Shown here: piece by piece, positions 15,984 through 23,004 of the stretch | Layout: each line of letters begins with the position of its first letter | Numbering within the stretch: position 1 is the first letter of the stretch | Notes under the pieces: generated by a model | Databases searched by the model: none | Told to the model about the DNA's origin: nothing | Seen by the model: the letters and a program-made list of their open reading frames with translations, nothing else | Translations under genes and position numbers: made by a program | Origin: Alterinioella nitratireducens | GTDB lineage: Bacteria; Pseudomonadota; Alphaproteobacteria; Rhodobacterales; Rhodobacteraceae | DNA length: 64,000 bases | Assembly (NCBI RefSeq): GCF_013155465.1 | Contig: NZ_JABJVX010000008.1 | Location: forward strand, 62,001-126,000 | Reading direction: 5' to 3'

Positions 15984-17093
15984 ATGACCACCTGGAATGT
16001 CTGTATCGTCGGCGCGGGCAAGATCGGCCACATGATCGCCGAGTTTCTGCACCGCTCGCCCAATTACACTGTCACCCTGGCCGATGCTGACCTGGGCAAC
16101 CTGACGCGCGCGCAGAAGATGGGCTTCAATGTGATACAGGCGGATGCCGGCGACGCCGAGGCGCTGGCCGACAGCCTGCAAGGCTTCGACGCCGTGGTCA
16201 GTGCGGCACCGTTCTTCCTGACGCCGACAATCGCCGCCGCCGCGAAACAGGCCGGGGCGCATTACTTCGACCTGACCGAGGATGTCGCGGCGACGGATGC
16301 CGTGCGCAAGCTGGCCCAGGGGGCCACGACCGGTTTCATGCCGCAATGCGGGCTGGCGCCGGGCTTCGTCGGCATCGCGGGCGCGTCGCTGGCCGCCGAG
16401 TTCGACACGCTGGACACGCTGTCGCTGCGGGTGGGCGCGCTGCCGCTCTACCCGACCAACGCGTTGAAATACAACCTGACCTGGTCCACGGACGGGCTGA
16501 TCAACGAATATTGCAACCCCTGCGACGTGATCGAGGATGGCAAGGTGATCAAGGCCGCGCCCCTGGAGGATCTGGACCTGATCAGCGTCGATGGCACCGA
16601 TTACGAGTGCTTCAACACCTCGGGCGGCCTCGGCACCCTGACCGAGACGCTGGCGGGCCGCGCGCGCCGCGTCTCCTATCGCACGATCCGCTATCCCGGC
16701 CATTGCGAGATCATCAAGATGCTGCTGCACGACCTGCGGCTGGAAAGCCGCCGTGACCTGTTGCGCGACGTGTTCGAGACCGCCTTGCCGCGCACCGATC
16801 AGGATGTGGTTCTGATCTTCTGCACCGCCACCGGCTGGATCGGGGGCGAATATCGCGAAAAGAGCTTCATCAACAAATCCATGGCGCAGGAAAGCGGCGG
16901 ACGGATCTGGGGCGCGATCCAGATCACCACGGCCTCGGGCGTCTGCGGCGTGATGGACCTGATGCGTATGGGCAAACTGCCAAGCGCGGGGTTCGTGCGC
17001 CAGGAACAGGTTGCCCTCTCCGACTTCATGGCAACCGAGTTCGGCAGCAATTACGGCAGGGGCGCGGTGACCGGGATGGTCGCGGCGGCCTGA
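15984..17093 (+). CDS. Saccharopine dehydrogenase-family L-lysine dehydrogenase-like protein
   Basis: A 369-residue protein with an N-terminal Rossmann fold ([16 protein letters not shown], GxGxxG) and the family segments [22 protein letters not shown], and [13 protein letters not shown]. Length and order match bacterial L-lysine 6-dehydrogenases and related saccharopine-reductase-like enzymes; the later [17 protein letters not shown] segment also fits. L-lysine 6-dehydrogenase oxidises lysine to the semialdehyde that cyclises to piperideine-6-carboxylate. The neighbouring Lrp regulator and a 2-oxoacid dehydrogenase E1 fit a lysine to aminoadipate to oxoadipate route, but no semialdehyde dehydrogenase or aminotransferase is in the window. 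A good ribosome site (GAGGAG) precedes ATG 15984. Confidence 0.85.
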   Translation: MTTWNVCIVGAGKIGHMIAEFLHRSPNYTVTLADADLGNLTRAQKMGFNVIQADAGDAEALADSLQGFDAVVSAAPFFLTPTIAAAAKQAGAHYFDLTEDVAATDAVRKLAQGATTGFMPQCGLAPGFVGIAGASLAAEFDTLDTLSLRVGALPLYPTNALKYNLTWSTDGLINEYCNPCDVIEDGKVIKAAPLEDLDLISVDGTDYECFNTSGGLGTLTETLAGRARRVSYRTIRYPGHCEIIKMLLHDLRLESRRDLLRDVFETALPRTDQDVVLIFCTATGWIGGEYREKSFINKSMAQESGGRIWGAIQITTASGVCGVMDLMRMGKLPSAGFVRQEQVALSDFMATEFGSNYGRGAVTGMVAAA

Positions 17094-17109
17094 ACGGGGT
17101 CGGGAAGGA

Positions 17110-17186
17110 TGGTACCGCCTTCCCGGCTTGAACGGGAGACCTCCGGATCCACAATCCGGCGCTCTAACCAACTGAGCTAAGGCGGC
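17110..17186 (-). tRNA. tRNA-His (anticodon GTG)
   Basis: A full cloverleaf is readable on the minus strand: acceptor GCCGCCT paired with AGGCGGT, D-arm with GCTCAGTTGGTTAGAGC, anticodon stem CCGGA/TCCGG around loop TTGTGGA (anticodon GTG), variable loop AGGTC, T-arm with GTTCAAGC, then A73 and an encoded CCA. There is no paired G-1/C73 identity element. The absence of G-1 and the presence of A73 are known for alphaproteobacterial tRNA-His. The first pair is a G-U wobble. Confidence 0.97.
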
Positions 17187-17335
17187 ACTGGCGCGGGGGA
17201 TACAAAACGGGCGCGGGGATTGCAAGCCTTCTGATCGGTCGCGTGGCCCCTTTCATGCCGGTTCGGATTGACGCTTGCAGCGGCAGGGGGCAGCCTCTAC
17301 CTGCCTGAGAACCCCATGCGAGCCGGAGAAGACAG

Positions 17336-17524
17336 ATGAGCATCAACAGCGAAAGCGACGTGACCGCGAATATCCAGATCGGACCGACCAACCTGGGCAT
17401 GGTACGAATCTATATCGAGGCGGATGGCATCGACCTGCCGATGGATTTCGAACCCGAGGAAGCGCTGGAGATCGCCGAGGAACTGCGCGCGGCGGCGGAG
17501 GCGGCGGCATCGTCCAAGGGCTGA
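17336..17524 (+). CDS. Small acidic protein, DUF6324-like
   Basis: A 62-residue acidic protein without membrane segment or signal peptide. It opens with MSINSESDVTANIQIGPTN, has a short beta-rich middle (GMVRIYIEADGIDLPM), and ends in an alanine/glutamate-rich helix (EALEIAEELRAAAEAAA). I associate this with DUF6324, a small Rhodobacterales family of unknown function. A GGAGAAGA ribosome site precedes the ATG. It is probably monocistronic and is followed by a hairpin at 17544-17563. Confidence 0.78.
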   Translation: MSINSESDVTANIQIGPTNLGMVRIYIEADGIDLPMDFEPEEALEIAEELRAAAEAAASSKG

Positions 17525-17543
17525 GACCGAACGAGAGGGTGGA

Positions 17544-17593
17544 TTGAGGGGCCAGCCCCTCAAACTCCCCGGGATATTTTTGGAACAAAGAAG
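17544..17593 (+). terminator. Hairpin followed by GGGATATTTTTGG motif
   Basis: TTGAGGGGC (17544-17552) and GCCCCTCAA (17555-17563) form a perfect stem. Eight bases later comes GGGATATTTTTGGAACAAAG (17571-17590), a motif that recurs at two other convergent gene ends in this window. It is placed for termination of the plus-strand small gene and possibly mmcB from the other side. Confidence 0.65.
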
Positions 17594-17604
17594 GCAAACT
17601 TTAG

Positions 17605-18066
17605 TCAAATTGTTCCGGGTTTGGGATCGCGGAAGAGGTGCAGGCGCTGCGCGGCGGTGCGGGCAAATTTGCGGGTCAGCACCTTGCGGCGGGCGGCCGG
17701 CAGTTTGGTTTCCGGCCCCATCCGCAGGATCTCGGCGTCATAGGCATCGGCGATGATCAGGCCGGTGCCCTCGGGCAGCAGATCGGTCGGGAAATCCTCG
17801 TCCACGGCCCAAAAATAACGGTCGGACCAGTCCAGGTAGCCCTGCCATTTCGCGTCCGAGGTGAAATCGGCCCGGCTGCTCTTGCATTCGATGATCCAGA
17901 CCTCGCCCCTGGGACCGAGCGCCATCACGTCGACGCGCAGGCCCCGGTCGGGCACGAACTCCTCCAATGTCGCGAAATCGTGCTGGCGCAAGTGCCGACA
18001 GACGCCGCACGCCAGAAGCTGGCCGGGCATCAGGGCGGGGGGATCGAACGGGGCCGGGTCGGTCAT
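17605..18066 (-). CDS. mmcB: MmcB family DNA repair/mutagenesis protein
   Basis: A 153-residue protein of the MmcB (DUF1052) family. The core LRVDVMALGPRGEVWIIECK places an Asp and an E-x-K at the spacing of a PD-(D/E)XK nuclease fold, followed by KSSRADFTSDAKWQGYLDW. In Caulobacter the homologue is a DNA-damage-inducible gene linked to mutagenesis and mitomycin C response. A perfect alphaproteobacterial LexA site sits 11 bases upstream of the ATG, so SOS control is strongly supported by sequence. The biochemical activity of the family is not settled. Confidence 0.92.
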   Translation of the reverse strand: MTDPAPFDPPALMPGQLLACGVCRHLRQHDFATLEEFVPDRGLRVDVMALGPRGEVWIIECKSSRADFTSDAKWQGYLDWSDRYFWAVDEDFPTDLLPEGTGLIIADAYDAEILRMGPETKLPAARRKVLTRKFARTAAQRLHLFRDPKPGTI

Positions 18067-18077
18067 CGGGAAAGCAT

Positions 18078-18092
18078 GAACAATTCGTGAAC
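18078..18092 (-). promoter_or_regulatory. LexA/SOS box of mmcB
   Basis: The minus strand reads GTTC-ACGAATT-GTTC, an exact match to the alphaproteobacterial LexA consensus GTTC-N7-GTTC, ending 11 bases before the mmcB start codon. A repressor bound here would block transcription or its first steps. Confidence 0.9.
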
Positions 18093-18127
18093 ATATGGCA
18101 AGGGGCAGGGCACGCGCCGAAACCCCC

Positions 18128-18156
18128 TTGTTCCGGAGAGGCCGCAGCCCTATGTC
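18128..18156 (+). promoter_or_regulatory. Predicted housekeeping promoter of the 6S-like RNA
   Basis: TTGTTC (18128-18133) and TATGTC (18151-18156) are separated by exactly 17 bases. Transcription would start near 18163, at the 5' side of the structured RNA candidate. Confidence 0.5.
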
Positions 18157-18162
18157 TGGCCT

Positions 18163-18343
18163 AGGCGGGGTCTGCCTTTCCTGTGAAGGGGCAATATTCC
18201 AGTGGCCTTAAGCAATTCCAAGGGAGCTGGCTCTGTGCGGACCCTGGTCCGTTTACCTGGCGCCCACCTGTTCATACAGGTCCCCGGGAATTCGACACCC
18301 CCACGTTCATGGTGGTCCCCCGCCGATATTCTCCCTCTTCCGG
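18163..18343 (+). ncRNA. ssrS: Probable 6S RNA (SsrS)
   Basis: No protein gene fits this interval. It is rich in paired segments: CGGAC-CCTG-GTCCG (18238-18251), ACCTG-TTCATA-CAGGT near 18266-18281, and CCAC-GTTCATG-GTGG near 18301-18315, with AGGGAG (18221-18226) able to pair with CTCCCT (18331-18336) to close a long rod. A single long irregular rod with a GC-rich terminal hairpin and an open central region is the 6S RNA form, and the segments GGCCTTAAGCAATTCCAAGG and GAGCTGGCTC resemble alphaproteobacterial 6S sequences as I remember them. 6S RNA binds the housekeeping RNA polymerase holoenzyme and restrains it in stationary phase. Ends are approximate. Confidence 0.6.
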
Positions 18344-18349
18344 CACCGC

Positions 18350-18652
18350 TCAGCGGTCGCTTTGCACCGGCACCGGAACGGCGTCGAGAACCGGCAGGGC
18401 GTCGCGCTTGCCGCTATCGTCGTCATCCTCCTCCTCGCCCATCGTCATGATCTTGAACCCGACCTGGGCCGAGCCGAAGGTGATGCCGCCGAAGATCACC
18501 AGCATGATCACGGCGATGGGGCCTTCCGACGTGTGCGTGACCAGGTGCCAGAGATTGCCGATATTGAGCCACAGCAGCAGCGCCGCGAACCCGGCGGAGA
18601 TGCCGAAGCCGATGGCGGCATGTTTGAGGATGAAGCGGATATGATCGGGCAT
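18350..18652 (-). CDS. Small two-helix membrane protein of unknown function
   Basis: A 100-residue protein with two predicted transmembrane helices (about residues 10-30, HAAIGFGISAGFAALLLWL, and 42-65, GPIAVIMLVIFGGITFGSAQ). An acidic run follows (MGEEEDDDDSG) with a proline/valine-rich tail. The arrangement is typical of small conserved Rhodobacterales inner-membrane proteins; I know no function. An AGGAGGTT site precedes ATG 18652. The end lies against the 3' part of the 6S-like RNA on the opposite strand. Confidence 0.8.
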   Translation of the reverse strand: MPDHIRFILKHAAIGFGISAGFAALLLWLNIGNLWHLVTHTSEGPIAVIMLVIFGGITFGSAQVGFKIMTMGEEEDDDDSGKRDALPVLDAVPVPVQSDR

Positions 18653-18763
18653 GGGATGAACCTCCTGTCAATCAAGGTAATGTGCCGGTCGCGCATGACA
18701 AGCCGCCCGGTTGCCGCAGCCTGTTCGCCTGGCTAGCCTTGGCGCAGCATGGGGGAGGACGGC

Positions 18764-20329
18764 ATGAAGCAGGCGAAAGCAACGGCGCGCGAGACGGTCA
18801 GGGGCCGGATGGGCGAGATCTCGGGCTGGACGCGGACGATCTGGGACCATGGCGAAACCGCCTGGCGGGAATACCGCTCCGCCGCCTTCTATGTCGACCT
18901 GCTGCGCCGCGAGGGTTTCGAGGTCGAGGAAGGCAGCGGGGGCATGCCCACGGCCTTCTGCGCCACCTGGGGCAATGGCGACGGGCCGGTGATCGGCGGC
19001 TATGCCGAATATGACGGCATTCCGGGCAATTGCCAGGCGGCGGAGCCCCGGCAGGCCCCGCGCGACGGGCTCGGCCCCCATGCCGGCGGCCACACCGACC
19101 CGCATTCGGCGCTCGGCATGGGGGCGCTTGGCGGGTTTCTGGCGGCCAAGGCGGCGATGGAGGCGCACGGGATAAAGGGCCGCCTCAAGTTCTTTGGCGA
19201 ACCGGCGGAAAAGGTGCGCGGGTCGAAACCGATCCACGCGGCGGCGGGTTATTACGACGATCTCGATGCCGCGATCAGCTTTCACCCCTTCTACATGGCC
19301 CCCTATTGCAACACCGTTCGATGGGACACGCATTGCGGCGTGGGCTATGGCGTCATCTACGAGTTCACCTGCGACACGCCCGAGACCTGGATGGCGGGCG
19401 GCGGTGCCTCGCCCATCCCGGCCAGCCATGCCAGCCCGCGCGCCCCCGGCGCGACGGATGCGATGGTGCAGATGTATCAAACGGCCAAGGCGCTGCGCGA
19501 GCATGTCATGGCCCCCGGCCAAAGCTGGTCGATGAACGAGACCATCCTTGCGCACGGGCAGGCCACCGCCGACAACATCCCGGCGCAGATGGCGCAGATC
19601 ATGTATTTCATCCGCATTTCCGAGGTGGAAGAGGCCGAGCATATCATCCGCGGCCTCGATCATTTCGCCGAGGCCGCCGCGAGCCTCTGCCATTGCACCT
19701 GGCGCAGGCATTGGGTCGCCAAATCCCGCCCCGGCCTGCCCAACCACGCGCTGGCCCGTGCGACCTACACCAATCTGGAGGAGGTCGGCGCGCCGCAATG
19801 GGGTGCGGAGGCCGCCGATTTCGCCCGTGCAATCCAGTCCGAACTGGGGCTGGAGCCGATGGAGACCCCCTTCCTGCCGATGATCTCTGAGTTGATCGAC
19901 CCCGAGGAGGCCGAGCGACAGCTGCGTGCCACCCTGCCCCCCTCGCAACGCCATTTCACCTCGGACGACTACACCGAATATTGCTGGCACGCGCCGACCG
20001 TGCGGCTCTACCTGGGCCGCCCTGCCCTTCAGGCCCCGCCGGGCTATGCCTATCCGGCATGGGCGATGAACGCGCTCGGCGGGCATCCCCCTTGCATCGA
20101 CCCGATGACGCAGGTGGCGGCAGAAGTGGTGGCGATGACGGCGCTGGATTGCCTGGGGGATACCGGGGTTCTGGAGGCGGCACAGGCGGAATTCCGGGAC
20201 CGCACGGGGGGCGGGATCGGCGGCGGGACATGGCTTGCCCCGCTTTGCGACTACGCCCCGCCGCTGAATTTCCGCTGGCCGGAATACGTCACCACGGCAC
20301 GCGGGACGGATTGGGTCATACCCAGCTGA
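18764..20329 (+). CDS. M20 family amidohydrolase, AbgB-like
   Basis: A 521-residue M20 metallopeptidase-like protein of the AbgB (p-aminobenzoyl-glutamate hydrolase subunit B) type. The metal-site segments are GGYAEYDGIPGN, GGHTDPHSALGMGALGGF and FFGEPAEKVRGSKPIHAAAG. In classical M20 enzymes the third block reads PAEE; here the second glutamate is Lys, which would remove a metal ligand or mark a different subfamily. The central dimerisation domain (YGVIYEFTCD to YFIRISEVEEAEHI) is present. ATG 18764 has GGGAGGA five bases upstream; ATG 18749 does not. It stands alone with no transporter nearby, so the amide substrate is unknown. Confidence 0.85.
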   Translation: MKQAKATARETVRGRMGEISGWTRTIWDHGETAWREYRSAAFYVDLLRREGFEVEEGSGGMPTAFCATWGNGDGPVIGGYAEYDGIPGNCQAAEPRQAPRDGLGPHAGGHTDPHSALGMGALGGFLAAKAAMEAHGIKGRLKFFGEPAEKVRGSKPIHAAAGYYDDLDAAISFHPFYMAPYCNTVRWDTHCGVGYGVIYEFTCDTPETWMAGGGASPIPASHASPRAPGATDAMVQMYQTAKALREHVMAPGQSWSMNETILAHGQATADNIPAQMAQIMYFIRISEVEEAEHIIRGLDHFAEAAASLCHCTWRRHWVAKSRPGLPNHALARATYTNLEEVGAPQWGAEAADFARAIQSELGLEPMETPFLPMISELIDPEEAERQLRATLPPSQRHFTSDDYTEYCWHAPTVRLYLGRPALQAPPGYAYPAWAMNALGGHPPCIDPMTQVAAEVVAMTALDCLGDTGVLEAAQAEFRDRTGGGIGGGTWLAPLCDYAPPLNFRWPEYVTTARGTDWVIPS

Positions 20330-20353
20330 TCCGCCGACGAGCGGCGCAGACCC

Positions 20354-20608
20354 TCAGCCCCTCAGGGCGTCCAGCCGGGTCTTGTTTCGGCAAAACGCCG
20401 GGGCGGCTTCGGCAGCGCCGCTGTTATCCGCCAGCCAGGCATCGCAGGCCGGCCTGTCCGTGCAGGTGCTGCACCGATACGCCATATCGTGCCGCTCGAA
20501 GGGGCGCAGCCTGCCATCGGCGGCGGCCCTGACGAGGTCCACACCAAGGGCGCGGGCCATCTTCGGCATCTGTTCCGGGTGGCGCAGCGCATTCGAGATT
20601 ACGGCCAT
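20354..20608 (-). CDS. DUF6455-like small cysteine protein
   Basis: An 84-residue soluble protein. The second half has CSTCTDRPACDAWL and a further C near the end (APAFCRNKTRL), the spaced-cysteine and C-x-N pattern I link with DUF6455. Four cysteines in about 30 residues suggest metal or iron-sulfur binding, but this is inference. An FNR-type palindrome lies about 85 bases upstream, so oxygen-responsive expression is possible. A GAGAAAGGAGA ribosome site precedes the ATG. Confidence 0.78.
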   Translation of the reverse strand: MAVISNALRHPEQMPKMARALGVDLVRAAADGRLRPFERHDMAYRCSTCTDRPACDAWLADNSGAAEAAPAFCRNKTRLDALRG

Positions 20609-20691
20609 GCTGTCTCCTTTCTCCGGTTTCGGGGTCTCGGAACGCGTGCGTCGCGTTACATCCGCCCTGTCAGAAAAAGCAGGTGTTCGCC

Positions 20692-20705
20692 TTGATATAT
20701 GTCAA
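20692..20705 (-). promoter_or_regulatory. FNR/FnrL-like binding site
   Basis: TTGAT-ATAT-GTCAA (plus strand; minus strand TTGAC-ATAT-ATCAA) matches the CRP/FNR-family FNR site TTGAT-N4-ATCAA with one change, and FnrL/Dnr-type sites of this form are usual in Rhodobacterales. It lies upstream of the DUF6455 gene and downstream of nusB, so the DUF6455 gene is the likely target. Confidence 0.5.
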
Positions 20706-20724
20706 GTCCGTGGTGCTGGACGGC

Positions 20725-21210
20725 TCAGAATGCCTCGGGCCTGGCTTCCCGCGCCATGTGGTCCAGCACGGCGTTGACGAATTTCGGCTCGCGCCCTTCC
20801 GGGAAGAAGGCCCGCGCGACATCGACATATTCGTTGATCACCACCTTGGGCGGCGTGTCGGATTGCGTCAGTTCCGCCCCCGCGACGCGGAAGAGCGCCC
20901 GGATGGTCGGGTCGATGCGCGCGATCGGCCATTTCGCCACCAGCGCCCGGTCGGTCATCTGGTCGATCTTCGCCTGCCAGTTCACCGTGTCGTCAATGAG
21001 CTTGCGGAAGAGATCCACATCGCCCTCGACCAGTTCCTCGCCCGCGACCTCCTCGCCGAAGCGGTAGGTCTCGAACTCGACCCGCACCTTGTCGGCACTC
21101 TGCCCGGACGCTTCCATCTGAAACAGCGCCTGCACGGCATAAAGGCGCGCCGCCGATTTCATCTGGCGTTTTTCCTCGCGACTCGGTGCTGAGGGTCGGG
21201 GGTCGGTCAT
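20725..21210 (-). CDS. nusB: Transcription antitermination factor NusB
   Basis: A 161-residue NusB. After a polar N-terminal tail the all-helical core starts at KSAARLYAVQALFQMEASG and ends with the conserved block VVINEYVDVARAFFPEGREPKFVNAVLDHMARE. NusB with NusE (ribosomal protein S10) binds boxA RNA to prevent early termination in rRNA operons. The start overlaps the ribH stop (ATGA, 21207-21210). A ribH-nusB pair is the common arrangement in alphaproteobacteria. Confidence 0.96.
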   Translation of the reverse strand: MTDPRPSAPSREEKRQMKSAARLYAVQALFQMEASGQSADKVRVEFETYRFGEEVAGEELVEGDVDLFRKLIDDTVNWQAKIDQMTDRALVAKWPIARIDPTIRALFRVAGAELTQSDTPPKVVINEYVDVARAFFPEGREPKFVNAVLDHMAREARPEAF

Positions 21211-21749
21211 GCGGTGTCCTTGTTCTCCGCGATCAGCATCTCTTCACCGCGCGGCTTGAATCCGATGCCGCCTTTAGGCCGCCCGAGCTTCCGCGTCAAC
21301 GCGATGAGGTGCAGCGCTGCCGCGGCAGCCCCGCCGCCCTTGTTCTGACCCTTCGGATCGGCCCGCACCTCGGCCTGCGCGCGGGTTTCCACGGTCAGGA
21401 TGCCATTGCCGATGCAGGCCCCGTCCAGCCCCATCAACTGCAACGCGCGCGAGCTGTCGTTGCACACCGTCTCGTAATGCGTGGTCTCGCCCCGGATCAC
21501 GCAGCCAAGCGCCACGAAGCCGTCGAAATTGCTCTGCTTGTAGGCGATGGCGATGGCGGTCGGCACCTCCAGCGCGCCGGGCACCTCGATGATCTCATGG
21601 GCCGCGCCGACCGCCTCCGCTGTTGCGATGGCGCCCGCGACCAGGTCATCGGCGATGTCCTTGTAATAGGGGGCGACCACGATCAGCAGCTTCACCGGCG
21701 TGTCGAACTCGGGCAGTGGCAGGCTGTAATGTGTCTCCGATCCGGCCAT
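21207..21749 (-). CDS. ribH: 6,7-dimethyl-8-ribityllumazine synthase
   Basis: A 180-residue lumazine synthase. It has VVAPYYKDIADDLVAGA in place of the more usual N-terminal ARFN segment, EVPGALEVPTAIAIA (substrate-binding EVPGA..E), and ALGCVIRGETTHYE with the catalytic His. The enzyme condenses the pyrimidine intermediate with 3,4-dihydroxy-2-butanone 4-phosphate to give lumazine, the substrate of riboflavin synthase. The start overlaps the ribBX stop by one base (TAATG). An unusual feature is the longer C-terminal tail (KPRGEEMLIAENKDTA). Confidence 0.96.
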   Translation of the reverse strand: MAGSETHYSLPLPEFDTPVKLLIVVAPYYKDIADDLVAGAIATAEAVGAAHEIIEVPGALEVPTAIAIAYKQSNFDGFVALGCVIRGETTHYETVCNDSSRALQLMGLDGACIGNGILTVETRAQAEVRADPKGQNKGGGAAAAALHLIALTRKLGRPKGGIGFKPRGEEMLIAENKDTA

Positions 21750-22873
21750 TATCCGATCTCCGAGATTTTGCGGGTGCCGACAATCTCCAGCCCGTAGGCA
21801 TCCAGCCCCACCACCTTGGGCGTCGGCGAGTTGGTCAGCAGGACCAGTTTCGACAGCCCGAGCGAGGACAGGATCTGCGCCCCCAGCCCGTATTGGCGCA
21901 AGGTCTGGGGGGAGGCCTCATGCTCCGGGGTCAGCTTCATGTGCAGGTCGCGCAGAAGGACCAACGCGCCGCGCCCTTCCTCGGCGATAAGCTCCATCGC
22001 GTCGCCAAACTCGCGGCTACGCCCCGCGCCGCCGGTGCCGACCACATCAAGCAGCGGGTCCAGCGCGTGCATCCGCACCAGAACGGGCTCGTCGCCCGAG
22101 ATGTCGCCCTTGACCAGCGCGATATGCTCTGCCCCTTGCGTCTCGTCGGTGTAGATCCGCATCTGCCATTCGCCGCCGAACTCGGAGGTAATGGTTTCCT
22201 CGACGCGCACCCGGACCAGGTTGTCGTGACGGCGGCGATAGGCGATCAGGTCGCTGATCGTGCCGATCTTGAGGTTATGCCGCTGCGCGAAGGCAACGAG
22301 GTCGGGCAGCCGCGCCATGGAGCCGTCCTCGTTCATGATCTCGCAGATCACGCCAGAGGGGTTGAGCCCCGCCAACCGGCTGATATCCACCGCCGCCTCG
22401 GTATGACCGGCGCGCACCAGTACGCCGCCCTCGCGCGCGCGCAGGGGAAAGACATGGCCCGGCGTGGCAATATCGGCGGCGCCCTTGGTGGCGTCGATGG
22501 CCACGGAGACGGTGCGCGCCCGGTCGGCGGCGGAAATGCCGGTGGTCACCCCCTCGCGCGCCTCGATGGAAATGGTGAAGGCGGTCTCGTGGCGCGAGGA
22601 ATTATAGGTCGACATCAGTTGCAGCCCGAGCGCGTCGATCCGGCTGCCCGGCAGCGACAGGCAGATCAGACCGCGCCCGTGCATGGCCATGAAATTGATC
22701 GCCTCGGGCGTCGCCATCTGCGCCGGGATCACCAGGTCGCCCTCATTCTCGCGATCCTCGTGATCGACCAGGATGAACATGCGGCCATTGCGGGCGTCGT
22801 CGATGATCTCCTCGATCGAGGAGACGGCATCGGAATAATCGGTCTCGACCGGGCCGGGGGTCTCGTAGCTCAT
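21749..22873 (-). CDS. ribB: 3,4-dihydroxy-2-butanone 4-phosphate synthase with degenerate GTP cyclohydrolase II domain (RibBX)
   Basis: A 374-residue two-domain protein. Residues 1-220 are an intact RibB domain: LVDHEDRENEGDLVIPA (acidic loop), MHGRGLICL, STYNSSRHETAFT, and HVFPLRAREGGVLVRAGHTEA. The C-terminal half aligns with RibA, but where active GTP cyclohydrolase II has the zinc cysteines (C-x10-C-x-C after VRVHSEC) this protein reads VRMHALDPLLDVVGTGGAG with no cysteine at all. The RibA domain should therefore not bind zinc or hydrolyse GTP. RibBX proteins of this form are known in proteobacteria. A separate active RibA must be encoded elsewhere. Confidence 0.93.
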   Translation of the reverse strand: MSYETPGPVETDYSDAVSSIEEIIDDARNGRMFILVDHEDRENEGDLVIPAQMATPEAINFMAMHGRGLICLSLPGSRIDALGLQLMSTYNSSRHETAFTISIEAREGVTTGISAADRARTVSVAIDATKGAADIATPGHVFPLRAREGGVLVRAGHTEAAVDISRLAGLNPSGVICEIMNEDGSMARLPDLVAFAQRHNLKIGTISDLIAYRRRHDNLVRVRVEETITSEFGGEWQMRIYTDETQGAEHIALVKGDISGDEPVLVRMHALDPLLDVVGTGGAGRSREFGDAMELIAEEGRGALVLLRDLHMKLTPEHEASPQTLRQYGLGAQILSSLGLSKLVLLTNSPTPKVVGLDAYGLEIVGTRKISEIG

Positions 22874-23004
22874 GGGTGCGGGCCTCCTCGCGTTTCGGGT
22901 CCGGGCATAGCGCAGGCGCGGGTCCAGCGCCAGTGTGCATGCGGGCCACTGGACATGACGTCACGCCGGGGCGTAGCCTTTCCGCCCAGGGGGGAGGGAC
23001 GGTC

